Source: Apostichopus japonicus
Lineage: Eukaryota; Echinodermata; Holothuroidea; Aspidochirotida; Stichopodidae
Length of the DNA: 64,000 bases
Assembly: GCF_037975245.1 (NCBI RefSeq)
Contig: NC_092578.1
Location: 19,413,821-19,477,820 of the forward strand
Direction of reading: 5' to 3'
Under the pieces are notes generated by a model. It had not been told where the DNA came from. It searched no databases and was given only the letters and a program-made list of their open reading frames with translations. Each line of letters starts with the position of its first letter. The first letter of the stretch is position 1. The position numbers were made by a program, and so were the translations under genes. Of the stretch, positions 1-13,865 are shown in pieces.

Positions 1-431
1 TGCTGCCATCGAGTGACAAAAGTCATTATGTGTTCTTTGAAAGAAGCTATCAAGTGAAGCAACAGCTTCAACACTTCAGTAAAGCCTGGATTGTCTGAAC
101 ACATTGGGATCAGAGGTTATCTGGATATGATAACATTCTGGATAATTAACTATCCTATACCTCAGCATAGCTTGTCAATTTATTGTCCATAACAAACACG
201 TGTTTTGTAATGTTAATGATTGTTTAAAGAAAAAAAAGAGTTGTATTTGGCGATGGAATTTCAATGAAATTTTGGCTCAGAGCAGATTGAGTAGACTTGA
301 TAATTTGCAAGAGTGGGTCACTGTTTCTGTCAGTGGTATAACTACCATTTAACATCTATAGAACTCTTGAAGCAGTGTGGAATACTCACTGTCACGTGCA
401 GAAAAAACAAGCATAAAGTAAGAACACTAAC

Positions 432-3400
432 CTTGTGTACATATGGTCGTACAAGATCATCTAGTTTGTACAGAATGCGATCGATAACTTTCACCAACAG
501 ATGGCGCTCTTGATCTTCCAATGTCGGAGACATCAGCAATGGGAGGATTTGGTTGAAGAGAGGACCGGCGCCAAACTCCCTGGCCTTGTCAGTGACTTGA
601 CGGAGGGCAGCTTTACGCATGGGTGGGGTCCCGTTTTTGATCTTTAGGAGCAATTTCATGATCCTTCTCTCCTTCTGCTCCTCAGGGCTCAGCGTGCTTT
701 CATCAACATCATTCTACATATGGAAATGAGAAACATTACTATAATAACAAAACACAATCACATTCCACTACACTTCATTTTGCTATTACCTAGCTTACGG
801 TCAACGAACAGAAAAAAACATTCCCCAAGTTACGACTTGGCCTAGGTGCACAGACTGTGGAAGTACTGCTGGACTAGACTAAGCTGAAATTAATAATTTT
901 ACATCTACAAAACTGCTTCATTTGGGAAAGCTAAATATCTTCTTTATCGCACTTTCCAAGTCTTTTAAAACTTCCTACTCCCAAGCCCACTCCTCCTGCT
1001 TCAACAAAGGACACAAAACATTTAACAAATAGATCAAATAATCCCAAACACATTTATTAAAGCAGTACTCACCAGAAGTTTGCCAAAGTACTGGGCATCA
1101 TCTGGCTTGAGCATGGGAAGGTTGCCAGCTGGTTGAGCTATGCCTGGATCTACCACAGTACCATCTTGCTGCATAAAGAAACCACTGGTCCCTCCCATCG
1201 GAGTCGGTGTCGATGTCAACTTACGGGCTGGGGTTCTGATTGGAACATAGCCAGCTGGTGGTTGTAGGACCTTAAAAAGGAGAAAAAATAAAAAAAAATG
1301 AAATTTCTGATTTTCAAATTGAAACAAGTATACCTCCTTTTTCACCAATGGAAAATGTTTTAGTGTCCTTGAAACTTGCATGAGTGCACCAAAACCCAAC
1401 ATCACATCTGAATGCTTTCATACATGTTGATTAACAATTTGAAACTTGATTTAACTGTTCCGATGCAAAGCGCTTTTGTACAGACTGTATGGCTAAGCTA
1501 ATTCCCTACCACTAATAGAAGATGGCTTACCTTGTATCCATCTGGAAACAAGGCATCCAGTTCTTCATCTGACCATGCCCTGTTTCTCTGGTCAATCTCT
1601 TTCTCCCATCTCCAAGCTTGTAGTTGTTCCGGGGTCATTCTGACCCCTGAAGGTGTAGGGGTACTTTCTGCCATGGCCTTTTGACCTACTGGGGTCACAC
1701 CAGCTCCCAGCATGGGTGTGCTTGGGGTACCAGGGGTCTTAGGTGTGCCAACAGCAGGTGTACGGGGAGTCCCTGGAGTCTGTGACCCTGCGGGTGTTTC
1801 GTCCCATCTGGATCTTCTCTTGGATGCTGGGGTAGGTGTGTCAGATGGATGATCCCCGCCTCTGTCTGTGCGAGGTGTCTCAGCCCACCCTCCACCGTGG
1901 CCAGGTGTTTCTACAAGATTGAACACAAAACACAGAATTATTAACACACAAGGGGGCATGAACACATTAAAGCTACACTTTCTTTTCAATTTTTCCAAAC
2001 ATCTGTTGATAATATACAGTGCTATTAATGAAAAGACCAAGCATCTTGGAAACATGTTTCTTTAGTCTATGTTATCTCACCAATTGAAGCAGACGGTTTT
2101 CAAAACGGTTTGTTGGACAACCATTTAAGTCAGGTTTGTTGGGCAACCATTTAAGTCAAGCTTGTTGGACAACCATTTCAGTCAAGCTTGTTGGACAACC
2201 ATTTAAGTCAAGCTTGTTGGGCAACCATTTAAGTCAAGCTTGTGGGGCAACCATTTAAGTCAAGCTTGTTGGGCAACCATTTAAGCCAGCTTATTTCAGT
2301 CTCACCATTGGAAGGTAAGAGACTCATTATGTACAGTAAACTAGGCATATTTCAGTCTCACCATTGGACAGTAAGAGACTAATGCTGTTAATACCATTGT
2401 CAAACTACTTCTTTTAACCAGTTCTCAGTTTTACCTCGCTCTGTTCTTGGGGTTTCATCCCATCTGTTACGACGTGAGCTCGGTGTTGCCGAGTGACCAG
2501 GGGTAGTATGTCCAGGGGTTGTGTGACCAGGTGTGGCATGCCCAGGGGTGACATGACCAGGGGTAACATGACCTGGGGTGGCATCCCAAATTCTTGTACT
2601 GGCTGTTGGGGTGGCCCCTGGTGTCTCTCCCCCCTTTGGCCGTCCTGGAGTCTCATCCCATCGACTGATAGAGGGAGTGGTGGCCTGCAAGGAAGAATAA
2701 AACATTGACACTGTAAACAGAGACAAAATTATGTTACATGTGATGTTCTCAGCAGGATAGCTTAGAAACAGGAAAGAAGAGAATAAATTTATATCGTCTC
2801 AATTAAGGGAGGAGAGGAGAACTGAAACATTCACAAACAATGAAATCAAGCTACAAGATGAAAGACTTGCAGAGATGACATCATACGTTTAATTTCAATC
2901 TGAATTTGTTTTGGACCTACAATATAGATTGCAATGTTCGTGCCTTTCAATCATAAGGTCCTCGGTTCGAGTCACTCCCAGATTAATGTTTGTCGTCCAG
3001 TTACAGAGTTTTTGACAATTGACAATTCATAATCATTGACGTTAAATATGAATGTAAGAGACTGACTTCGGTCAGCTTGCCGCTTTGATAAGCCAATGAG
3101 GCTTCTTCGCGAGTTCCTGCTGGCAGGAGGATCTAAAATACACACACACACATGTTCTCATTCTTGGCTCAGATAAAAAACATAATTGTTACCTCTTCCT
3201 GGTCCCAACCACTGGCTCTTTTTTTACTTGGAGTTGCTCCAGGTGTCTCATCACCAGCTCCAGACTGATCCCAACGACTGCGTTTAGCTAAAAGTAAAAT
3301 GATTTATGGAAGGTTTAACGATTCATGTAGTGCTAAATGTCTGTTTCTCTCTACTGTAAACCACTATGTTTTTGCCATTTTATCACCAACTTATTTCTGC

Positions 3401-6400
3401 AAACTTTAATAAAACTATAGCAGACTACTGAAGACAAGACAGCAATGAGGTGAGAACAGATACCCTCAAGAGACATTTTATCGAACAATTGGCGACTCTT
3501 ATTTCTGTTGCCCTGCCACTATTTCATATCAGCACTGTCCACACGCAAAATGATAATCGGAAATTATCAAACCTTTCAACTTCCATTTCATATTTTGTAA
3601 TTTAATTTTGGCTAGGAAAGCTAATGAACTGGTTCGTCTCCAGATTATAGTATCAAACATTACAAACACAAATCAACACACATTCACACACACCAAAATA
3701 TCCCTTCCGATTTCCAGTGTAAACAATCTTGAAAGCGTCATCAAGAGCAATTTCTTAGTTTTTTTTCCCCCTAAGAATTCGACACCAAAACCCTGGATAT
3801 AGTATGTCAGTAACGCTACAGTGCATGATGTAGTTTTGAGACTTACATGCTTGCTTCACAGGTGGCTGGGATTCCGGTTGTGCTTGGAGAGTACCATCCT
3901 TGGAACGTTCTTGCATCTGCTGTCGGTAGTCATTCTGAGGATAGATTAGAACAGCAGGGAATCAAAACACTGTACCTTTAATGGTTAGATCACATGATCT
4001 TTGCAGGTTTACAGATATCTTCTAACAAACTTGTGTCGTTAATAATGCTAACTTATTATATAATAAAGGAATGTAAGGGTAACATAGGAATTAGGAGGGG
4101 AGGGGGATGGGGGCCAGAGGGGTAGGCAGAAACTGAATCCTTCACTAACTTCTTGTTATATATCAGTTTTACTGTCCCACTCTATTTTCCATTTCCATTC
4201 AAAAGCACTCCCCCTGCCTCCCTTCTGCCCCTGCTTTCCACATGGATGTTGTTGACCACAACTGACCCAAAGATCACCCCGGCCCCCTCCCCCCGCCCCA
4301 CAACCCCATGCTGCTCTACATTTGTTTCCATGTACCACACGTATCCATATCTGGATGTAACAAAGTGATTCTTACCTGTTGTTTATCGATCATCTGTTGT
4401 CTACGAATATTAGCGTAAGTCCAGGCATTCTGATCTGGTGTTTTGGCTCCTGTTGAGACAAGAAGATGAAGATGGAGAGGAAGAGAGGAGAAAAGACCTC
4501 CCTGGTTAGTTGGGTGACAATCACAAGAGGATTCAATAAATGAATACAGCAAGCATGCAAACAACATCAAGATTATTTTCACCACAATGGATTTGTTTGG
4601 GTTGATATTTCCATGCAAAGAACCCAGGGGTGATTGGTCTACACATCGCCCTTAACTATCTGCCATGAATTTTACTGTGAGTTACTGAGATGCTATACAG
4701 ACTTGGATACTTTGCGCACAGCTATTCATATTTTCTTCTACCTATTAACTTTTTCTTTGTCAATGACAAAAATCTCATGTCTTTCGTTTTTAAGGGCTGC
4801 TCTATGCCACCCCAAGAAAAGATAACATACAAAGACATTTATACATTAACGACCCACTCCCTAAAACACCCCTCCCCCACCGACTCACTCCATAAATTAC
4901 GGACAGCCACGGGAATCAGCCACTGCACTTGAAGGGTTGTACTAATTGGACTTGGTAGGAGTCCATGTTGATTAACTGAGTGTGTGGACATGCAGGGAAT
5001 GTTTACTTTTAACATCTGAACAACAAGGTACGCTCCAATCACAAAGGTATTTAGTCTTTGTCCAGTATTGTTTACAAGGAGTCTAAAACTATTCATTATT
5101 GAAGGTAACATGGTAGTAGTCTGTAGCAGTAAGTAAGCTTCATACAGCCTAATACTACCTCTTTAAATGGTTTCTCTCACTTCTGACAAGTAATTTGGCC
5201 TAACTCAAAGTGTCTCCCTTTTCTTCTTCCTTTTTTTATCTTCTGAAAACCAATCATAACATTCTTTGAAACTCATTGTGGTGAAAATAATTTGAAGGAA
5301 AAAAAAAAAAAACATACCAAAAAAAACAAAGAGAAAATTATTTTACTATTACCAGTTTACAAGCATATATAAAAATTTGAAATTGAAGAAAGGACACCAT
5401 GTTGTTTTGACCGGCAGAGACCAAACCAGAGTTCCACACAAGACTCTGCCTTCGGGGTTATATTATATACGTACTGTTTGGCCATGGCCAGCCCTTGGCA
5501 ATCCAACCGTCACAGCTTAACCTGGAGAAGATGACAATGTGTCTAAAAAGACAAAGCTTTTCACTGTTAGTGCAGTGGTGTTTGCAGATTTGCAAAGAGA
5601 ATTGTTTGATTTGACTTAAAAAGATAACATATTCCTTCTGCTAGCTAAACTTTTCCTCCCTCCCTCCCAATCCTCCTCCCCAACCTCAAGCCTGTTATTC
5701 TCCTCCTTCCGTCAATCTGCGCTTGTATCAATTGAGGCTCGCTGTCTTACATTATAGACGCTGCTGCTGGCAAGAACTTCCAAGAGATTGTACGTACTGT
5801 AAGGATTATCCAGACTGGACACTTTTTAACGTGAGCAAATGGACAATTCCAAAAACAGTTCGAAGCGAGGACAAAACTTTGTCCAAACAGTATTCAAAAC
5901 CTCTCTAACAACTTCCTTTACATTGCTGAACAAAAGAAATGCATCCCTCGACTTGATTCTAACAGGACCTCCACATTGGGCCAAGAAACTACTTTCCTTC
6001 CCTTCTCTATCATTGGACCCATATTCTACTGAAAAGAGCCAATTGAGTTTGAAATAAAAACAAAGGCCGCATTTGCCATATTCTTGTACCACTGCTTCAG
6101 AATTTTGATCGGTACTTCATTTGAACATTCTCACAGCTTTTGACTAAATAAATAAATGTTAGAAAGTATTGAACTTTCAAAACCAGTGATTTTCAAAACA
6201 AATAAACTTGTCCTATTTTCAATACCATAAAGCAAAAGACAAAACAGTAAATATAGGAGCAAGAGGCAAAATTCTTTTGCAACTGTGCAATGTTTCCTTT
6301 CATACTCAATGAGCTCTATGACACAACACTAAAAACTCATGACCAAAGCTATTTGTCACAACAGAGACTATACTGCTGATATCCTACAACTACAATATTG

Positions 6401-9400
6401 CTCATTTTTAATATTAATATGACCAAACTTCTTTGATGTACCCTTGACCTAAGTCCCTACAAGACCTAATTGCCTTTTTATTTAATTGGCCAACGACGTC
6501 AGGAGCGATAATGGCACTGTTTGGGAAAGAATGAGAGATTTTAATTAGTCAGGAGTAGTGCAGGAAGGGGTAACTTAACGATTATCACATGAATGGTCAT
6601 GGATACATGGTAACCAACACATGACAACTCGATTCATAGGAAATTCTTCATTCGAGTACTACGCAAGTTTGCTTGCAGTATTGCCAGATGCAATAATCAT
6701 ATACCTTTCATGCTCCTTTGCAACACACAGGTTCTTTTGTTAGACACATATTAATTATGGTCATTCTATTCACAAATTCCTAACCCAAACTAAAACACTG
6801 ATTCCTTGGGTTGTTGCTAGATTTCCCATTCACAGACATGAAGAAATTGGTAAGTAATTTTATTGGAACCAAATCACATGACCCAGCACTTTTAGTTATC
6901 TCGTTTAACACCAGTTGTGATCCACTAAAAGTATCTCCTGAACTAAAAAAAACCTGCCGGGGTGGTTCATCTCTACAAACCTACCCGATCGCAAATGGTT
7001 AGCTATGATTTCAACTCATCTTGTTAGTATTGATGCCTTCATTTATACATTGAAGCTGTCACCTAGACACCTCTACAGGGTACTTTACTTCACCAGTATT
7101 AATCACTTGAAAACCATTCTTGACTTTTTCTCATCTTTTTATTATGGAAACCAATAAAGTAAAAGGCTTTAAATGAAAATTGTAAATACTAAGAAGAGTG
7201 AAAAATAGGAAGAAAGTAGAAAAGGGAAAAAAATTCACACACCGACTTCAAAAGGATTATGGCGTTCTGGTGAAATCACCATCTGCCGCCTTTTAGCTCT
7301 GTAGTCATCTTCTCTGTCAGCAATTGTGGGCCTCCTCGTCTCTGCAAACGGTTCAAAATCCTGTAAAACAAAAGAGAACGAAAAAAAGTCTTTAAACAAG
7401 ATCTCTGACTCTCCAATGAGAATTACAATTCCAAAACAGTTGAGAGTCACAAAGAACAGCCAATTGTCAAAAAAGATAGAAAAAGAAAATACACACACTC
7501 ACAAAGCTAGCTTTTCCTCAATTTAAATTGCAACAACTTTGCACAAACATACACAAAATAGCTGATTTAAAAGTTATTCACTTATCAACCCAATCTGAAT
7601 TTTACAGCCACAACTTACAAATGGTGCAAGAATTATCATTACAAAAAATTCTAGCAAGTGTCTTGTCAGCACTACATTGATTTTGTATGGATTGAGTCTT
7701 TACAAGTTCAAATTGCTTACCTTTGCTGCTTCTTGATTTTTACTGAACAGGGTGGATGGAGCAGTGTATGTGTTTTTACCCATCAGGGAGTTGGATGTGT
7801 CAACATCATCATCCTATAGTGAGTAATAAAAAGAGATAAGTCAAGATGAAAAGTCAATTATGATTGATAATGATGTACACAACAAGATAATCTGATTGCC
7901 AACTGCAATAAAATGAATGTTCCTCTTGCCTACATACCAGACATAAGGTGCAGAACATTTGACTAAATTTATACTGAATTCAAGTTCTTTGGTTCTAGAA
8001 TCTAAGAAAACTATGTCTCTTTATATGAAACTGACATTAAATATTTAGCAAGCTTACTGATCTTCCACGTTCAATGCCTTTGATTGCAGGTCTGACTTTA
8101 TACATGTTCTACAACATTAAGGCCATCATTCTTACTTAACAACATTTTTCATGGATATACCATATAACTTTTTTTTTCTTTTTTTTTCCTCCCTGCTTCT
8201 TCTTCTATTGGGGTGGGTGGGACTTATATACCTTAAACTTTAGTAATAAGTAAATCAATTAATTATAGAGGTTGGCCTGGAATTTATATATGCATTGCTT
8301 CTGCCAGGTCTCCCCTGCAGTGATAATTACATTGTAAATAAGATTGTTCTTGTGATGACTGTGTGTATACTTCAACATTTTGATGCTTCTGTACTATCTT
8401 CTATGTATTTTTTGTATTATCATCTTGCGGAAATAAAGAGAGAATAAACTGTCAGAATTGTGAGAACTACATGAGGTGTAATCAGCAAAGTAAACATCAA
8501 GATGGTCTTCATTTGACAAAGCAAGACTTGTAAGATGATTATGAAATCAAGATGGTATAACATTTACCTCATCTCCTTCATTAGCTGCAATAGATGTGTC
8601 ATATCCAAAAAATCTACTTCGTGGGGTCTTGGGTTCATAAATCTCTTGATCAAAGTGGCCAGCTTTGGCAAACTCAATTCTTTCTGCTTCTCTGGCTGCA
8701 CCATTGCTTTCTGCATTACTGGTATCTTTCAGGGCATTTGTCCGTGCTTGCAGTTCTTTAATTTGCTGCTCAATGGCTGGAATGAAAAGAAAGAAAGAAA
8801 GGAGAAATATAGTTATGTCATTGCTTGCACTGATTCTGAGGACAAACAAGCAGAACTAGTTTTAACTGATAATTATGATATCGAAATGTTGCAGTTGCAC
8901 CCTTTAATTCTACAGTTTGCACTGAATTTGTGATTTCTTTGTGGTACCATTCCAAACTGATTCTTTCCATTTCATGAACCTGTAAACTATGGCTAACCAG
9001 ATCGTGCAGAAATGAACTCACACAGCAGTGGTACTGGTAGACTACAACAATGTTAATTTGTTTGTGATTTGATTCGAGGAATAGGCTCAACGGAACATAT
9101 CTATTTTACCTGAAAATGGCATACCTAAAGTAATGTGAATATATTCCCTTAGGCCAACACACATGTGTTAGCCAACCTCAAAATAAAAACATTACTTGCA
9201 GTTGATCCTTGAAATCAGTATTTGTATCACGAATAATGGGTGCTGTTTTTGTTTCAAGGAAAACAAATGATGCTAACTTCCCATAGGCTACATAGGCCCA
9301 CAGACACTTGTAACATTAGGCTTTACCTACCAGTATATATAATACTAAGTATTATTTATAATGGACAGTGGTAGGTATAGCCTAATGTTACAAGTGCCTG

Positions 9401-9879
9401 TGCATAGGCTAAAAAAATGTATTTCACCAACTTTTGATTGTGACAAATATTACAATACAAAATAAAGCTCCCATGAACTAACAGTTCTTAACAAAGATGT
9501 CACCTGTGGATCGCTATGGCTAACTTGAAAATTTAAAATTGCATTACCCGTAACCTTAAAACAACCAAAAACACGAATGATTAGTCCTAGGCTCGATGTG
9601 TAGTTTCCATTACTAGGCCTACTATTACTAGCCTGTCACTTGTTTGGGCCTGTTAGTGTAGTGTTATTCCAAGCCTAGGCCTTACACAAGTTACAATCGT
9701 AACCTAGCCTAGGTTTTGTCCTTGTTCTATCCACCATCCACATACAAATAACATGAAGTGCAAATGAAGCGAAAGCATTGATGTCTGGACTACATGCTTG
9801 GTCATTTTATTCAATATTGAAGCTATTAAGAGTATAAATGAAATGATTAAGCACCTTCTCGCGAGGTCACGGCTGCCAT
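432..9879 (-). CDS. SF3B1: SF3B1, splicing factor 3B subunit 1 (5' part, 11 coding exons)
   Basis: This is the scaffold HEAT-repeat subunit of the U2 snRNP SF3b complex, which recognises the intron branch point in the nucleus. Coding exons read on the minus strand: 9879-9855, 8776-8568, 7813-7721, 7360-7243, 4449-4376, 3934-3847, 3287-3193, 2684-2435, 1910-1531, 1270-1073, 713-432. All junctions are GT-AG and phases add up to 604 codons. The protein starts [17 protein letters not shown]. It then carries the disordered TP-rich region with U2AF-ligand-type tryptophan motifs ([11 protein letters not shown], several RWDETP, RIWDAT), the conserved block [16 protein letters not shown] and [15 protein letters not shown], and the start of the HEAT domain ([34 protein letters not shown], ending RPYVHK). 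Animal SF3B1 is about 1,300 residues, so the remaining HEAT exons lie left of the window; bases 1-431 are intron. Exon 8 has an expanded series of TPGH repeats. Identification is very secure. Confidence 0.96.
2105..2290. repeat. 26-bp minisatellite, about 7 copies
   Basis: Tandem units of CTTGTTGGGCAACCATTTAA plus GTCAAG, with small variants, in SF3B1 intron 8. Directly after it a segment of about 40 bases (TTTCAGTCTCACCATTGGA) occurs twice, near 2293 and 2350. Confidence 0.9.
2925..3155 (+). mobile_element. 5'-truncated tRNA-derived SINE (probable)
   Basis: A tRNA 3'-half-like stretch (CCTCGGTTCGAGTCACTCC, B-box GGTTCGAGTCA) is followed by a non-tRNA body with hairpin-forming GACTGACTTCGGTCAG and CTGCTGGCAG, then a (CA)n tail at about 3140-3151. 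It lies in SF3B1 intron 7. The 5' tRNA half is missing. Confidence 0.5.
9297..9411. repeat. Foldback repeat in SF3B1 intron 1
   Basis: CACAGACACTTGTAACATTA followed by GGC and an ACCTACCA segment is mirrored by TGGTAGGT and TAATGTTACAAGTG-CCTGTG, with a spacer of about 40 bases. The arms are about 35 bases with few mismatches. Confidence 0.7.
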
Positions 9880-10364
9880 TTTGCTAGCGATAACTTTTGT
9901 GAGGCAAACGATTTGGTGCCGAGTGCATAATCACATAAGTTATAAATCAAATATCTGATTAATAAGGCAAAGTAGATTTCATTATAAAGAACTCTGTCAT
10001 TGAAAAGCTGTAAAATATTTTTTATTAATTTGATGATCGCTGCATCTAAGATCAATAAACTTGACGAAACCAGTTTTCGCACAGTGAACACAGAATTTAT
10101 GTGACACAGAATTTATGTGACAGTGACATGACATTGTTTGACCAATGACGTAACATACGCTATCGGCTTTAAGCAGATTTAGCTCTATAGCTAGCAGTTC
10201 TACCTTAAGTTTGGTTACCAAAACTAAATTAATCACGTAATTTTAGAAATTTACCGGCGAGTACGTGATTCCTGAGTTTGCCTGATGTTTGTTAATAGTA
10301 TCGTCTTCTAACCCAATTTTGTCAACTATTTTTTGTTGAAATAAACTATTTTAATGTAGATGTA
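9880..10364. promoter_or_regulatory. Shared upstream region between SF3B1 and COQ10 (candidate bidirectional promoter)
   Basis: The start codons of two divergent housekeeping-type genes are only 485 bases apart. The interval holds a CCAAT box directly followed by a CRE-like site (ACCAATGACGTAACA, 10140-10154) and a tandem 16-base repeat around 10089-10121 (CAGAATTTATGTGACA twice). I see no clear TATA box for either gene. Sites are read directly; the promoter role is inferred from the head-to-head layout. Confidence 0.6.
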
Positions 10365-13274
10365 ATGAATATGACGAATAAAGTTCTGACAGTTTTTTCA
10401 AGAAGATCGCTGCAATTACTTATTACAGAGACGAAACTGATCACAATTAGGTAAGGCCGGGGTAACTAAGACTAACCTTTATTACACTTAGGCTAGGCCT
10501 AAGTTAGATACAGAAACATTACGACCAACGTAAAATACTAAGAAATGTAAGACATTCACTGATTTATATCAGAAATGGCAGTATAGAATTGTCAACATGA
10601 AAAGAAGAAAATTTGAATTTCCAGCCAACAATAGAACTCTTTCCAAATACATTGCTCTGACTGCTGCAGTGTCTTTGCAAATTTGCCACATGTGTTCATT
10701 TTGGATTTGTGGAATTGGTACAGCTACTGTTGCTGTTGGTCAACTAAAATAATTGCTTTCATACAATGTTTTTAGGCACAATAACTTTCTTAGTCTCTGA
10801 AAGGTTGGTTTGTCTGTTTTATCCTCCAAGCAAGTATTTTGGAACATTAAATATGCTGTGTCTTCTTTATTGGCACAAAATTTCAGTCAATGTTCAATTT
10901 CATGTGTTGTTAATGAAGTTAGAAAATTGAATTTCCCACATGGTGGGCTCATAATTGCAGCACTTAAGGATTTGATGAACAATGTCTATATGAGCCTACG
11001 CAATGTACACTTGAGCAGAATTTGACCACAAAATGTCTGCTGTGTCAAGTTCTTTCGTACCCCTACATTGACACATTCGTCGATAAACTAACTGTAGTGT
11101 AGGACTATGAATACACTCATTGACTTTGGATGCTGTTTGCTATGCTCTGAGCCTCCAAGGTCAGGCAGGTCAGGTCCCAGAGGGTAGTGGTATTAAACTG
11201 AGGTAATTTTGGTTAGATTTAGGAAGTAAGATTTCCAAATTCCCAAAATATGTGCAAAACTGGGGGTAGGGTGTTAAAAGCTTGAAAAAAAAAAATTTGA
11301 CTCGCATATACCTGAAATGGATTTAAACTCATGAAATATGTAACTCTGCTTGACTGCAGAAAGTTTAGGTTGGCTGCTGTATCGTTGCTAGTAATATTTG
11401 AAGGTGCGTCAATTACGAAGCATTTACTATACACTTTGTATACAAGTTATTAAACCTTGAGTTAATTTCAAAGTAATTTTTAGGATAAAGGGAGAGTATC
11501 ATCAGAATGCAGTTGAAAAGCATTTCAATGTACTAACTATAATATTAACCATTAATTTATGGTGATTTTAAAATATATTTTCTCTTTCTTTCAGACCGAT
11601 ATGTTTCATGTGTGCTCGTGCTGTACATCACAAACTGTACAATGTCCATCCATGGAAAGTTAACCCTGTCTCAGTATCACACCGGAGTCTCTTTTCAATA
11701 CCAAACCCACTAAATAAAACAAAAGAATACTCAGAGAGAAAAGTTATTGGGTAAATTATATTTTTTTTCCCTTTCCATTATTAAATTAAGTATAACTAAC
11801 AGAATTTACTACTCCCCAGTGTTTCGCTATAAACAGTATCATGAGAAATAATACCTATTTTCCAACTATACTCGATTTGTATTTATATTTTTATTTACAG
11901 TCAGATATTTTACAGTCAGATATGGAATATTATAAGCAAAAAAAACTGAATTGTTCTTGTCAGAAAGTTAGTAGGATGGGATAGCAGCTGGGATGAGAGA
12001 TATAAATGCTGTATACACTTCTGTGAAGTTTTTCTTGGCAAACTTACTACATACACAACTTAGAGCAAAAGGCTCTCACTTGTGTTATTGCTAGCTTGTG
12101 TATATGGTTATGGTAATATATGTAAATTTCAATACCAGTGTTGGTAAGGGGATGCATCTAATTACTCCTAGAGCTACGATTTTTTTCTCTTTCAGGTACT
12201 CAATGCAGGACATGTATGAAGTAGTGTCAAATGTCGAAGACTACAAAGAATTTGTGCCTTGGTGCACACAGTCCAAGATAATACAAAGGAAGGCTGGACA
12301 CTTTAAAGCCCAGCTAGAAATAGGTTTTAATCCACTTGTAGAGAGATATACATCCACAGTGACATTAGCTAAACCACATCTTGTAAAGGTAAGTCACGTT
12401 AATAGTCATCAGTATTCCCTCTACATTATAATTGTTGGCTTCAACAAACCCAGGGCCACCCACCCCCCCCTTATTGGATCTGCCCTCTCCACTTTTCAGA
12501 CTTGACATATTTAGTTTGCATATGTATATATCCAAATGTCTGTTCAATAGATATAACCGTACTTTCTGCTAAGATCCATGTTTGCTTCCTTACATAATAC
12601 AGGCTGTCTGCACTGACGGCAGACTGTTTAATCATCTCATTACGATATGGAGGTTCTCTCCTGGAATCCGAGGCAAGCCAGACACGTGCACTGTAGATTT
12701 TGCTGTAAGTAGTTTCTTTATAAAGAAATTTATATTTTTGGTGATTGAAAGTGATTACCTCTATACTTCATACTGTGGTTATTAAGAAACAGACAATAAC
12801 CAGTTCAGATTTCTTGCAACAGCGTTGATTTTATTAATGAACGCGAGACACTTATGCACGTTTCTTTCAAACTTGTCGTTGGTAATGTCCTTCGTAGATA
12901 ACAACGGTGACACTAGGGCAGTGGGTCTTTTATAAGTATGGCGAGTGAGAGGTTGGATGTGAAGACGGAAGTGCCAGCAAACTGGAAGCGGGCCAGTGTT
13001 TGCAGTTAACCTTAACTTCTTGTCTCTTTATATCAACCCTGCTGCAGTCTGATCATTATTTCAAACCTATATCTACTTACCTCATTTTCTGGCCTTTGTT
13101 CAACAGGTTTCCTTTGAGTTTCGCTCTATCATCCACTCAAATTTATCTACTCTCTTCTTTGACGAAGTTGTGAAACAGATGGTGAAAGCCTTTGAAAAGC
13201 GAGCCGAGAAGCTCTATGGTCCCTCTGCGATGTTGAAAAGTAGCCCAGACTATTCTGTCATGAAGGACCTTTGA
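10365..13274 (+). CDS. COQ10: COQ10, mitochondrial coenzyme Q-binding START-domain protein
   Basis: COQ10 is a START/polyketide-cyclase-fold protein of the inner mitochondrial membrane that binds coenzyme Q and is needed for efficient respiration. Five coding exons: 10365-10450, 11595-11750, 12196-12388, 12603-12704, 13107-13274, all GT-AG, giving 234 residues, the normal size for animal COQ10A/B. The first two exons give a basic, Arg/Ser-rich N-terminus that fits a mitochondrial targeting peptide. Family-defining stretches follow: [72 protein letters not shown] and [18 protein letters not shown]. The stop is at 13272. The start ATG at 10365 was chosen because the exon is in phase with exon 2; the second ATG two codons on is equally possible. 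It is divergent from SF3B1 and probably shares its promoter. An AT-rich 3' flank with polyadenylation-like sequence lies near 13440. Confidence 0.95.
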
Positions 13275-13865
13275 CATTAAGATATATCTAGGGCTTACTT
13301 TTAATTTAAATACGGTTGCACTCTGTGTGCCAAATCATGCTAGTTCATGTAATAATAAGCCTGCGTTTTAAGCGGTCATGCTGATCAGACGAACTAAATA
13401 TGTGGTGTCTGTATATTTTCCTGTTTATTTTGTATAGATAAAATATATTAAAAGACTTTTATGAAGATAACGACTTTACATTTTATTAATTTCATATTTA
13501 TACAATATTAGTTATCTTTGAAGCAAATCACTATAGCTTGTTGCATCAGTGTGAGGTGATTACAAACAGATAATTTGATACTGACAAATTACTTTTAAAA
13601 GGTTTTTAAATTCAGGACTTGAAATACACCTGCTTACAGGAACAGCCAATTTTATTGTGGCATAACTGAAAGGATAACCATTCTTATTGCATTTTGAAAC
13701 CTTTGAAAGTGATATCAAATTAGCCTGTGTTAACCAATGTTACTAATGTAAAGCCTTCACAGAAAGACTGTTCATGTGATGATCCTCTATAACTAATAAT
13801 TTTGCTTCAATTGAGATATCGGTTTCAACCAACAAGTTGAACATGTACGTGGTGTAATTAATGAT

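Noticed and set aside
1868-2065. Open frames opposite SF3B1 exons (also at 2493-2708, 8665-8859 and 1695-1895)
   Set aside because: Shadows of the real SF3B1 coding frame on the other strand or in another frame.
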